Assembly (NCBI GenBank): GCA_035765535.1
Contig: DASTXE010000005.1
Coordinates: 1-36,683 of the forward strand
DNA: 36,683 nt
Source: Rickettsiales bacterium
GTDB lineage: Bacteria; Pseudomonadota; Alphaproteobacteria; Rickettsiales; JABCZZ01
Direction: 5' to 3'
Position 1 is the stretch's first letter. Every line of letters starts with the position of its first letter. This document shows, piece after piece, positions 1 through 6,553 of the stretch. Below the pieces are notes generated by a model. That model ran no database searches and was not told the DNA's origin. It worked only from the letters and a program-made list of their open reading frames with translations. Made by a program: the position numbers and the translations under genes.

Positions 1-654
1 GTGGCTAATATTATCACCGGTTCCATGCATTTCGACGGACAAGTGAAGTGGGATGAAGTTTATGACAATGCGACTGATGCAACTCATTTCCGGCAGGCTT
101 ATCAAAAAGCTTTATTGGCAAAAGAAGCAATACCGGAAGCATTTATTCATAAGGCTATCTTATTGAATATGGAAGACTTGATCGCAAACACGCCTGATAC
201 GCAGTTTAAGGATGATCAAGCAAGTAATGAAAGTTATGGTTATGAGCCTTTTATATTTTATGCACTTGATAACCCCTCAATGATGCAGTTGCTAATCAAA
301 AAAGGAGTTGAGGTTAATGGAAGAAATTGGTTTGGGAAAACAGCTTTGATGTATACTGCACAGTGGAATCTTATGGATGCAGCTGCATTATTACTTAAAA
401 ACCGTGCTGAAGTTAATGCTGTAACTCCTGTAGCGGATCCAGGTAATTGTGAGAACCCTGCAATAACAGGACGTACTGCCTTATTGTATGCGGCAGAAAA
501 TGCATCAGCACCGTTGATTGAGTTATTGATAAAATCAGGAGCCGACACTAAAACTAAAAATAGTGTGGGAAAAGACTTTCAGTACTATATGGCATTGAAC
601 AAGATGCTTACAAATGAGGAGCGGGTGCGTATTATTAAAACGCTCCGTCAATAG
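1..654 (+). CDS. Ankyrin-repeat protein, probably 5'-truncated by the window edge
   Basis: The frame is open from base 1, where a GTG happens to sit, so the true start may lie outside the window. The 217 visible residues hold an N-terminal helical part and then about three ankyrin repeats at roughly residues 80-185. Their diagnostic segments are MMQLLIKKGVEVN, GKTALMYTAQWN and GRTALLYAAEN followed by LIELLIKSGAD. Ankyrin repeats mediate protein-protein contacts, so no enzymatic role is implied. I see no signal peptide in the visible part. The C-terminal repeat block resembles the end of longer ankyrin proteins widespread in Proteobacteria, which supports truncation. The gene is followed by a 177-base gap and then by a convergent minus-strand gene pair, so it ends its own transcription unit. 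The fold is certain; the partner and role are unknown. Confidence 0.8.
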   Translation: MANIITGSMHFDGQVKWDEVYDNATDATHFRQAYQKALLAKEAIPEAFIHKAILLNMEDLIANTPDTQFKDDQASNESYGYEPFIFYALDNPSMMQLLIKKGVEVNGRNWFGKTALMYTAQWNLMDAAALLLKNRAEVNAVTPVADPGNCENPAITGRTALLYAAENASAPLIELLIKSGADTKTKNSVGKDFQYYMALNKMLTNEERVRIIKTLRQ

Positions 655-737
655 GGTGCTGTATAAGCCTGATTTGTCTGCTTTAACCAAAGCTACCGAA
701 TAATCAGGATCAACTTATTGCCATAGCCTTTAAAATG

Positions 738-755
738 CATCCCGTATTTGGGATG
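738..755 (-). terminator. Possible terminator hairpin after the HUH-like gene
   Basis: CATCCC (738-743) and GGGATG (750-755) form a 6-bp stem with a 6-base loop. On the minus strand the stem is followed by a short T run (CATTTTAAAGG). It lies about 77 bases downstream of the minus-strand gene ending at 832. The stem is short, so this is a weak call. Confidence 0.3.
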
Positions 756-831
756 ACATATTCGTAGGCATATCGTAACTGGTTTCCGTGGTGCACAGGT
801 GTCTTGATATACAGCTGGTATTTAGCAGCCG

Positions 832-1314
832 TTATATGGCTGAAAACTGACTCGATATGATGAAATCCTCATACCGACTATCCCGGTGAAGTTCTTTCGT
901 ATTGTATTGTGCGATGTTGAGGAGATCGAACTTGCTCGCTCCTTTTGCGTTCAGGTCAATAATATGCAGGCTGCCGGATGGCAGGATCGACTCCCATATT
1001 TTTTCTGCCGTAGAAGTGAAGTCCGGATGTTTGCTGCAAAGCAGTGCATGATAATGCAAATTGCTTTCTACATGTTCGGGAAACGCAATAAACAGTGTCC
1101 GTTCGTCCGGTTTCATTCTGTTAAAGTGTCTGCCGTATAATTTTCGATCCAGCATCGCATGGAACCGCTTCAGTGTCGTCCTGCCAGATGCCAATGTTGT
1201 ATGGGTGTTAAAATTGAATGTGACGTAATAGTCTGACGGCAGGCTGGCGAGCCAGTCTGTTAAGGCTCCGCGAAGCCTAATGGAAGAGTAGGGGATATCC
1301 TGAGCTGTTTGCAT
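832..1314 (-). CDS. Small HUH-like (rolling-circle replication/transposition type) endonuclease
   Basis: About 160 aa. The sequence shows a beta-strand-like start (YYVTFNFNTHTT), then NLHYHALL with His-Tyr-His at about residues 88-90, and later QYNTKEL with Tyr138 and Lys141. This order (HUH metal-binding motif, then a Y-x-x-K tyrosine motif) is that of Rep/relaxase/Y1-transposase HUH enzymes, which nick single-stranded DNA through the tyrosine. The ATG at 1312-1314 is preferred over a TTG one codon upstream. It is the second gene of a minus-strand pair, starting 20 bases after the zinc-ribbon gene. It does not carry the usual N-terminal pattern of IS200/IS605 TnpA. Assignment to the superfamily is inferred from motifs only; it could be a diverged replication protein of a lost plasmid or phage, or part of a small mobile element. 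Confidence 0.55.
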   Translation of the reverse strand: MQTAQDIPYSSIRLRGALTDWLASLPSDYYVTFNFNTHTTLASGRTTLKRFHAMLDRKLYGRHFNRMKPDERTLFIAFPEHVESNLHYHALLCSKHPDFTSTAEKIWESILPSGSLHIIDLNAKGASKFDLLNIAQYNTKELHRDSRYEDFIISSQFSAI

Positions 1315-1334
1315 CAAGATATTTATATGCTGTT

Positions 1335-1796
1335 CTATGAATTCGAGCGATTCTTAATAATAATTGGCCTGCTTCCAGAAGCATCGCCTTCCAGATCAAG
1401 TTCGATCATTAACCAGGTTTTGCCTTTGGTAAGGTGAGCGGAAATATCTCTATCTCGTACAACTCGTTTATTTTGTGTGCGGAGATTTTCTATATCCGGC
1501 ATATCTTTAAGATAATCATCATCCAATTTACTTAGCCAGCGCTTGGCTGTGTCATCGTGTATTTCCAGTATATTACAGATTTCTCTTCTCGAAACGCCAC
1601 AGAGATGCATCAAAATTGCGGCATGTTTCTGAGTAACAGTTTTTCTAGGCCTTTTTATTTCTTTTAGAAAATATTTTTGGCAGTTTCGACATAGATAACG
1701 TTGAACGCCATTAACAATACCTGCTTTAACCGTAATATTGCTATCGCATTTGGGGCATTGAACTTTTTCTAGTAATGCTGATTTCTTACGGGGCAT
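1335..1796 (-). CDS. IS1/InsA-type zinc-ribbon plus helix-turn-helix protein
   Basis: 153 aa. An N-terminal zinc ribbon has paired cysteines C14-x2-C17 and C36-x2-C39, with the QRYLCRNCQKYF segment typical of the IS1 InsA-type finger. A helix-turn-helix follows at about residues 57-95 (ILMHLCGVSRREICNILEI). The C-terminal third is basic and then ends in a short acidic/hydrophobic stretch with no recognisable DDE catalytic domain. In IS1 such a domain binds the element ends; here it stands alone and is followed by an HUH-like gene, so it may be the DNA-binding partner of that enzyme. ATG at 1794-1796 has an AGG-containing stretch about 8 bases upstream. It is divergent from the XRE regulator. 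Confidence 0.6.
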   Translation of the reverse strand: MPRKKSALLEKVQCPKCDSNITVKAGIVNGVQRYLCRNCQKYFLKEIKRPRKTVTQKHAAILMHLCGVSRREICNILEIHDDTAKRWLSKLDDDYLKDMPDIENLRTQNKRVVRDRDISAHLTKGKTWLMIELDLEGDASGSRPIIIKNRSNS

Positions 1797-1816
1797 ACGT
1801 TAAACCTAATACCATG

Positions 1817-1846
1817 TTGTCATATGTGTAATCTCTATTGAATAAT
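1817..1846 (+). promoter_or_regulatory. Candidate promoter of the XRE regulator gene
   Basis: TTGTCA (1817-1822), an 18-base spacer and AATAAT (1841-1846) resemble a sigma-70 promoter reading toward the XRE gene. The same 75-base interval must also hold the promoter of the divergent zinc-ribbon gene, so shared regulation is possible. Confidence 0.35.
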
Positions 1847-1871
1847 AAAGCAATTTTTAATGGAGATGAAT

Positions 1872-2075
1872 ATGAACGGAAAAACTGTCGCTACAATCCG
1901 TAAGGAGGTAGGCTTAAGCCAAGCAGAGTTTTCACGCAATTATGGGATTAATTTATATACTCTCCGTCAGTGGGAGCGAAAAGATACTCCACTGGACTCT
2001 GCGGTTGTCTCCTATCTCACCTGCATCAAAGCTAATCCCGAGTTAGTGTTAAAGTTGTTAGTAGATGAGGCATAA
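1872..2075 (+). CDS. XRE-family helix-turn-helix regulator, antitoxin-like
   Basis: About 67 aa. The HTH covers roughly residues 4-40, with VGLSQAEFSRNYGINLYTLRQWE matching the SQ..F...YG.....L..WE pattern of Cro/C1-type regulators such as HigA or NadS antitoxins. The C-terminal part (AVVSYLTCIKANPELVLKLL) also fits the NadS/HigA type. An upstream ATG at 1860 exists, but GGAG at 1862-1865 sits 6 bases before the ATG at 1872, so the later start is preferred. No toxin gene is adjacent on the same strand: the next gene is an Rhs tip. It is divergent from the zinc-ribbon/HUH pair and could be the repressor of that module. Confidence 0.75.
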   Translation: MNGKTVATIRKEVGLSQAEFSRNYGINLYTLRQWERKDTPLDSAVVSYLTCIKANPELVLKLLVDEA

Positions 2076-2087
2076 TCATAGCATTGT

Positions 2088-2113
2088 CCACTATGCAGTT
2101 GTTCCAATAGTGG
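2088..2113 (+). terminator. Possible terminator after the XRE gene
   Basis: CCACTAT (2088-2094) and ATAGTGG (2107-2113) form a perfect 7-bp stem with a 12-base loop. An A-run and then a T-run follow within 20 bases. The stem is AT-containing and the T-run is not immediate, so this is tentative. Confidence 0.3.
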
Positions 2114-2204
2114 TACAAAAAAAGTTTTTTAATAATCTTCTTACCTGTTTCCTTGCATTATTCTTACGTTCTATCCTATCCATAGGGATCACCTAAATAC
2201 GCCG

Positions 2205-2993
2205 GTGAAGATGACGAATGCGAGCAAGGCCATTGTATGGGACCGCGTGCGTATGCCATTCGGGGAGGACTTCTCATTGACCGCTTCGGTCACCAACAAT
2301 ATGCGCTTCCCGGGGCAGTATGTCGATACGGAATTCCCATCGCTCGTTAATAACGGTTTCCGTACTTATGATCCGACACTTGGGCGCTACGATCAGGATG
2401 ATCCAATTGGGCTTAATGGCGGCATCAACAGCTTTGCGTACGTTGGTAATAATCCTATGAAGGGAGTCGATCCTTCAGGCCAGTTTGTGCAGTTCATCGC
2501 CCTTTGTGCAGCTAGTCCCGCCTGTATGGAGCTATCCGCTGCTGCTTTGATTTTTACAGGAAATGCCGCATATCAGTATTATGAGAATGGTAGTGTAAAT
2601 TGGGCTGATGCTGCTGCAAATGCTTCTTTTGCCTTTAATGGAGGAGTACCCAGCGGAGGTGCTGGCGCAGCAGCAGAAGAAGGTGGAATGTGTGCAGGAA
2701 GCTCGCTACAATATAAGCTACTTAAAGATGACTTGACATATCAAGAAGCAGCTTCAAACTTTACGAATGAGGGAACGTTGACACAGCAAACACTAAGCCA
2801 AGGTCAAACTATTATTCCTAACAGTTCCTTAGGTAATAAGGCAGCATTTCCGGCGGGGGTGGATAAAAATGTTGTAAATATCAACACCCCTCATGGACCA
2901 GCTCAGGTTCATTATTATCAGAACCCAGCTACTGGTCAGACGTATTATGGTCAGGATTATAAAGTAATATTTAATAATCCTTTGGGGAGATAA
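2205..2993 (+). CDS. Orphan Rhs tip: end of the Rhs core fused to a C-terminal toxin-like domain
   Basis: 262 aa from GTG. Residues about 30-90 carry the hallmark end of Rhs/YD proteins (NMRFPGQYVDTE, TYDPTLGRYDQDDPIGLNGG, NSFAYVGNNPMKGVDPSGQF). After the PxxxxDPSG boundary the remaining ~170 aa are a variable C-terminal domain. It has a hydrophobic Ala-rich segment and ends in VHYYQNPATGQTYYGQDYKV, a layout typical of polymorphic-toxin tips. The toxin fold is not recognised. The several hundred residues of YD repeats of a full Rhs protein are absent. The same frame upstream of the GTG still reads DHLNTP at 2187-2204, as in full Rhs proteins, so the piece was cut from a longer gene. It may be a silent tip cassette that recombines with an intact rhs locus, or a decayed fragment. 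Confidence 0.75.
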   Translation: MKMTNASKAIVWDRVRMPFGEDFSLTASVTNNMRFPGQYVDTEFPSLVNNGFRTYDPTLGRYDQDDPIGLNGGINSFAYVGNNPMKGVDPSGQFVQFIALCAASPACMELSAAALIFTGNAAYQYYENGSVNWADAAANASFAFNGGVPSGGAGAAAEEGGMCAGSSLQYKLLKDDLTYQEAASNFTNEGTLTQQTLSQGQTIIPNSSLGNKAAFPAGVDKNVVNINTPHGPAQVHYYQNPATGQTYYGQDYKVIFNNPLGR

Positions 2994-2996
2994 CGC

Positions 2997-3371
2997 ATGA
3001 AAGTCCGCTGTATAAAAGTATTGAATGGGGTAGGAGAGGAGGTGAAAGAATCTCCTTGGATTACATTAAATACAATATACGACGTCATTGAAATCAGTAT
3101 AAGTCAGACACCGGAATACAGAACATATCTCCGTCTTATTACGGAAAATCCAATACCCGCTATATATTCTTTAGAACAAGTAGAGTTGGTAGACGGTTCT
3201 ATACCATCTAACTGGATTATACAAATGTATCCTCCTGGCACTATTTCACTTGCTCCAAAACCTTGGTTGGAACCTGGCTTTTGGGAAAGGTATTTCGACT
3301 ATGATCCAAAGGCGATTAAGATATATGAAGAAGAAATTCAGAAAATGGGAATCGAATTGAATAAATCTTAA
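2997..3371 (+). CDS. Probable immunity protein for the adjacent Rhs tip
   Basis: 124 aa, starting 3 bases after the Rhs-tip stop codon, with a GGAG-type ribosome site inside the end of the upstream gene. Position, size and cytosolic character (no signal peptide, no membrane segment) are those of immunity genes paired with Rhs toxins. The N-terminal half looks beta-rich. The C-terminal half contains the SNW, PKPWLEPGFWERYFD and YEEEIQKM stretches. I do not recognise a named immunity family with certainty, so the role is inferred mainly from position. Confidence 0.6.
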   Translation: MKVRCIKVLNGVGEEVKESPWITLNTIYDVIEISISQTPEYRTYLRLITENPIPAIYSLEQVELVDGSIPSNWIIQMYPPGTISLAPKPWLEPGFWERYFDYDPKAIKIYEEEIQKMGIELNKS

Positions 3372-3574
3372 GGAGTCGCCATCTATCCAATCTATAAAGA
3401 TTCTAAAAACGAACGGCGAATAAAAGAACGAAAAAGTACGGAATTAAATCGAGGCAGAGCTACGCTAGGCTACGTAGAGTAGCGATAAGCGAGTCCGCAA
3501 TAACGTACAGAAATTGCGTATTCTTCGATAACCTGCTGTAGTCTAATAGCTTATCTGTTCTGCGCCTAAGTGTC
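3372..3574. other. Non-coding stretch with hairpin and possible recombinase arm site
   Basis: No gene is visible. It holds an imperfect 9-bp hairpin (GCTACGCTA at 3459-3467 with TAGAGTAGC at 3475-3483, one mismatch, 7-base loop). It also holds AAAAGTACGG at 3432-3441, a decamer that recurs on both sides of the repeat at 15363. The interval leads directly into the tRNA-Thr-derived repeat. Confidence 0.45.
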
Positions 3575-3654
3575 TTGGTAATGACGGGGTCGGGTTTTCG
3601 ATTAACCTCAGCAGCACCATTTCTTCCTGATTTTGTGGGGATTGCCGGAGAAGC
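3575..3654 (+). repeat. tRNA-Thr(GGT) 3'-half direct repeat, copy 1 (putative attachment site)
   Basis: Bases 3575-3619 fit canonical tRNA numbering exactly. They give a 7-base anticodon loop TTGGTAA (anticodon GGT), a 3' anticodon stem TGACG, a 5-base variable loop, T-stem GGGTT pairing with AACCT around loop TTCGATT, acceptor 3' strand CAGCAGC, discriminator A and an encoded CCA. No matching 5' half (D arm, acceptor GCTGCTG at the right spacing, 5' anticodon stem) precedes it, so this is not a functional tRNA gene. Bases 3575-3622 are identical to 15363-15410. Weaker similarity continues to about 3654 in all three copies. tRNA 3' ends are the usual targets of tyrosine recombinases, so this is read as an att site. 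Confidence 0.75.
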
Positions 3655-3657
3655 GTA

Positions 3658-4899
3658 TCAGGCACGGCCTTTACCGGACTGTGATGGTTGTTTTGCCACC
3701 TTCATTTTCCCGGATTTGACCACTTCGGGAACTTCAATCGCGGAGACAAGTATTCTCATTGCCTTACCGGCTTCTTCAGTCAAGTCCGCATAAGCAACGC
3801 TTGGGTTAGTCATAGACATTTTTAATGTATCGGTAGCATCCCCATAAGCCTGACCTGTCAGTAATGCCTGTAAATCGCTTTTATTCCTGGCTCCGGCCAC
3901 TTGTGTTGCCAATGCAGATATACGTGCTTTTTCTGCGCCATCGTTAACTCTGGTTGCCAAAGCGGCCATTATCAAAGCCAGATTTCTTGCATCTGTATAT
4001 TCTTCCGGACCGCATATTTTACCGAGTTCGGTTTGCATACACAGAATTGTCTTAGCATTACTCCTATTACCGTCAGCACGAAGGCTTTCTGCTAAACCCC
4101 AAGCCTGCAATTTTCCGATATTATGTTTAATTACCTTAACGATTTTTTCTTTTGGCAGGCCATATTCAATTTCATAAGGGGGAGCGGCCAGATCAGTGCA
4201 TATCTGTCCCAGATCCTGGCCTGCGCCATTTAGAGCGGATACTCCTCCTTGCTGTAAAACCTCTTTCAATGATTTTTCGGGCAATCTAAAGAAGCCGTAT
4301 TTGCCGACAAAGCTATAGAGCGCCACTCTGCGTGCCAGATTCGTCGCGGCTTCTATTTCGGCGTCTGTTAAATCCGGTGCAATATTTTGTGCTCTGCTCT
4401 TATACTGATCATATTCACTCAGTAGTTTTGCTTTCAGAATACCCAACTTTTGCGGAACTTCCGTAGGCCTGTCTGCACCTGCCGTACCATCTTTATTCTG
4501 AGCGTTTTGCCGCTTACTTCTTTTTTCAGACTGACTTGTTTTTAGTGCATCCTCAGCCGCGTCGTAGATGTCCTGAGAAATTGCTGATAGAAGGGCGATA
4601 TGCTGATTATCCGGAGATGCTGCCGAGGCCTGTTGAACACGCTCCAGCAATCCTGCACTTGCCGAACGGTATAATTTATGCACATCCGCCCAGTAATTAT
4701 CAGGCATCATGTCAGATCTTAAAGATGGGCGCTTATCATTTCTGTATTTTCTTGTTGCAAATACTTCACCTACTATCTGTTGCCCCCATTCAGGCATGTC
4801 TTTCCAAGTGGAAGTATAATCAGCATCGATATCGACCGACATATAGGCGATATGCATGAGCATATTTTCCAGCTCTTGCGGATGAATGTATTGTGTCAT
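3658..4899 (-). CDS. Unrecognised 413-aa soluble protein
   Basis: I do not recognise the family. The protein is hydrophilic, with no signal peptide and no membrane segment. A charged, low-complexity linker rich in Lys, Gln, Asn and Asp lies at about residues 120-150, between two mostly helical halves. The C-terminus is basic (KSGKMKVAKQ...GKGRA). The ATG at 4897-4899 has only a weak ribosome site (GGAT). It lies just inside the left boundary of the putative island, its stop codon falling 4 bases after the repeat. A 35-codon sequence at 17523-17630 is clearly related to its last third (KAM-I-SA-E-P pattern), so it belongs to a family with at least one other member or relic nearby. Function unknown; an effector-like or mobile-element cargo role is possible but unsupported. 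Confidence 0.65.
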   Translation of the reverse strand: MTQYIHPQELENMLMHIAYMSVDIDADYTSTWKDMPEWGQQIVGEVFATRKYRNDKRPSLRSDMMPDNYWADVHKLYRSASAGLLERVQQASAASPDNQHIALLSAISQDIYDAAEDALKTSQSEKRSKRQNAQNKDGTAGADRPTEVPQKLGILKAKLLSEYDQYKSRAQNIAPDLTDAEIEAATNLARRVALYSFVGKYGFFRLPEKSLKEVLQQGGVSALNGAGQDLGQICTDLAAPPYEIEYGLPKEKIVKVIKHNIGKLQAWGLAESLRADGNRSNAKTILCMQTELGKICGPEEYTDARNLALIMAALATRVNDGAEKARISALATQVAGARNKSDLQALLTGQAYGDATDTLKMSMTNPSVAYADLTEEAGKAMRILVSAIEVPEVVKSGKMKVAKQPSQSGKGRA

Positions 4900-5169
4900 C
4901 TGTTATCCAACATTGCCAACACCTTTACTATTTTAGCACATTATTGTTGGAGTTGTGTTTTTATGTTCGGCTTCGCCAGATTAGAGTGGATTGCTAGGTT
5001 AATATATTGTTATATATAATAATTCTATTAATCGTTTAAAACTATCTGAGGCTTGTATTTGCCAGAATAAAAAAGCTTGTTAGCTTGGCGTATTGGAAGG
5101 ACGAGGTGATATGGAAGATATGCGACTGAGTGAGGTGCGCCTTCCCGAGAATAATAGATAGGGATAATT
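4900..5169. other. AT-rich intergenic region without a gene
   Basis: No gene is supported. It holds the upstream region of the 413-aa gene. GGAAGG (5095-5100) and CCTTCC (5142-5147) are complementary over a 41-base interval, which could fold into a structured RNA, but nothing recognisable is seen. Confidence 0.4.
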
Positions 5170-5239
5170 GGGGTCGGAAGTTCAATTCTTCTCAGCAGCA
5201 CCATTTCTCTCAGATTTTGTGCGGGATTGCCGGAGTAGC
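5170..5239 (+). repeat. tRNA-Thr-like 3' end, diverged copy 2 (putative attachment site)
   Basis: From GGGGTC at 5170 to CCA at 5201-5203 the sequence again has the tRNA variable loop, T arm, acceptor 3' strand CAGCAGC and ACCA. The T-stem is GGAAG/CTTCT instead of GGGTT/AACCT, with paired changes on both sides, and the T-loop is TTCAATT. Similarity to the other two copies continues past CCA (CAGATTTTGTGCGGGATTGCCGGA) to about 5239. No anticodon arm precedes it. The compensated stem implies descent from a functional tRNA, either another Thr isoacceptor or a diverged target. Confidence 0.65.
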
Positions 5240-5250
5240 TTTTCGATCCG

Positions 5251-6114
5251 TTAAAATCCGCCTAAGAAAAACAGGCTGCATTCAGGGGTATTCACGGAAG
5301 TATTATAAGCGGACGCAGAAGCGGTAGCGGAAGTCGTGCAGTTTGAAGTTCCGGCGGTGCTGAAATAGCTGCCTTTAGGAGGGGAATTAACCGAGCCTGA
5401 GCCCGGTTTGCCGTCATCAATCTTGGAATCAATCAGCATCGCATCTAATGGTGAAAACGCTGAATAGGCACTCAGGTTTTCGTAGTCATGCGATGGGCTG
5501 GGTTCGGCTGTGCCCAGAGAGATGGCATTGCCGCAGAAGTTGTTATTAGAAAAGTACATAGGGCCTCCCGTATTGAGGCACATATACTGGACGGAGTAGC
5601 CCCACTTGGGGTTAACAGTGGAGGGTGCTATATTCTGACCGATAGTCTGTATTCGTGTGCTGCCGTCCAGACTCAGCAGGGTGCCGGTATAGGAATTGTT
5701 GATGAGGCCAGCATTGGCGAGATGCTTCCAGAAATAATAAGGTTCATCATCGCACAGTACGGACATGTAATTCTTGCCGTCGCAATAGCCATCTACGCCG
5801 CCATTGAAAGAACCGTCTATCAATCCGTTGCCGTTGCCATTATTAGTTGCGGTGCTGCTGAGCGAACCGGACCAACCGCCTCCACAGGCGCAGTCGCCCC
5901 AAAAAGTCGTTGCATTAGCCATGTCACCTGGAATGGCGTTGTATTTACTCTGGAACGTCATGACGGCGGTTTTAAGCTTCTCTACTTCGGAGAGAATAGC
6001 GCGTCGCTGCGATGCTTTGATCAGCTCCTGTCCGGTCAGGATACCTCCTACAATAAGCCCTATAATAACCAGCACAATGCTGATTTCGATTAATGTAAAG
6101 CCGGACTTTGACAT
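5251..6114 (-). CDS. Type IV/type II prepilin-like protein (pseudopilin)
   Basis: 287 aa. A short leader (MSKSG) ends in the prepilin peptidase site G|FTLIE, followed by the hydrophobic N-terminal helix of class III-signal pilins (IVLVIIGLIVGGILTGQ). Mature residue 5 is the conserved Glu. The globular part contains YYFWKHLANAGLINNSY, a segment shared with the two pilins at 23633 and 30971 (pattern FWxxLxxAxLI). It also has IDSKIDDGKP and a C-terminal two-cysteine loop (...CTTS...PECSLFF). A further cysteine group (CACGGG and nearby) is specific to this copy. It is expected to be processed at the inner membrane by a PilD-like peptidase. It lies inside the putative island, divergent from the acyltransferase gene. 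Whether it joins a secretion pseudopilus or a surface pilus cannot be told. Confidence 0.85.
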   Translation of the reverse strand: MSKSGFTLIEISIVLVIIGLIVGGILTGQELIKASQRRAILSEVEKLKTAVMTFQSKYNAIPGDMANATTFWGDCACGGGWSGSLSSTATNNGNGNGLIDGSFNGGVDGYCDGKNYMSVLCDDEPYYFWKHLANAGLINNSYTGTLLSLDGSTRIQTIGQNIAPSTVNPKWGYSVQYMCLNTGGPMYFSNNNFCGNAISLGTAEPSPSHDYENLSAYSAFSPLDAMLIDSKIDDGKPGSGSVNSPPKGSYFSTAGTSNCTTSATASASAYNTSVNTPECSLFFLGGF

Positions 6115-6553
6115 ATGTTTTATATAATGGAGGCGATATCTTATTATAAATTAGAGCGATTTTATGTTCAACGATTGAAGTGTGTACTGTTATTTGTAAT
6201 AGGTCCAGCAGATACACCGGTAGTATCAGAGTGAAGTCTGTAAATAACTGTTATAACTCCTACTATACCAGAAGCTTTTAAGTGAATTGAATATATATAT
6301 ATTCATTTGAATAGGGATTGAAATGATTTCCTATCCCTGGCCTATCGCATAGGAGAGATATGATATGAAACTCGTTTTAAATACCTCTGTATGTGTATCA
6401 ACCTTTTGCGCGAAACTATTATGTCAAGCAAAGAGAAAGTTTGTTTATTAGTGAATCTGTATATTCCACTCACAAATAAGGACTTGTACTTTTAAGGAGC
6501 AACAGGTTACATGAATTGTTGATATTAAATTCAATATACATACAGAGAGTGTA
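6115..6553. other. AT-rich divergent intergenic region with palindrome
   Basis: This 439-base gap separates the divergent pilin and acyltransferase genes and must hold both promoters. It contains a perfect 18-base palindrome TGAATATATATATATTCA at 6288-6305, a possible operator or cruciform. It also holds a 28-codon reading frame with a good ribosome site at 6365, listed separately. No other gene is visible. Confidence 0.5.
6365..6451 (+). CDS. Possible 28-aa small ORF or leader peptide
   Basis: The ATG at 6365-6367 is preceded by AGGAG at 6351-6355 with a 9-base spacer, the best ribosome site in this gap. The 28 codons encode a small basic peptide with three cysteines, ending at TAG 6449-6451, about 100 bases before the acyltransferase gene. 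There is no evidence beyond the ribosome site, and it may be chance. Confidence 0.2.
   Translation: MKLVLNTSVCVSTFCAKLLCQAKRKFVY

Noticed and set aside
832..1314. IS200/IS605 TnpA transposase
   Set aside because: The His-Tyr-His and tyrosine motifs are compatible, but the usual TnpA N-terminal pattern and a TnpB or seed RNA partner are missing.
3532..3619. Possible complete tRNA-Thr starting at CCTGCTGTAG upstream of repeat copy 1
   Set aside because: CTGCTG could pair with the acceptor CAGCAG, but position 1 mismatches, the distance to the anticodon loop is 43 instead of 31 bases, and neither a D arm nor a 5' anticodon stem forms.
5488..6127. Long plus-strand frames opposite the pilin gene at 5251-6114
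   Set aside because: They are antisense shadows of a clear prepilin gene and have no domain or ribosome-site support.
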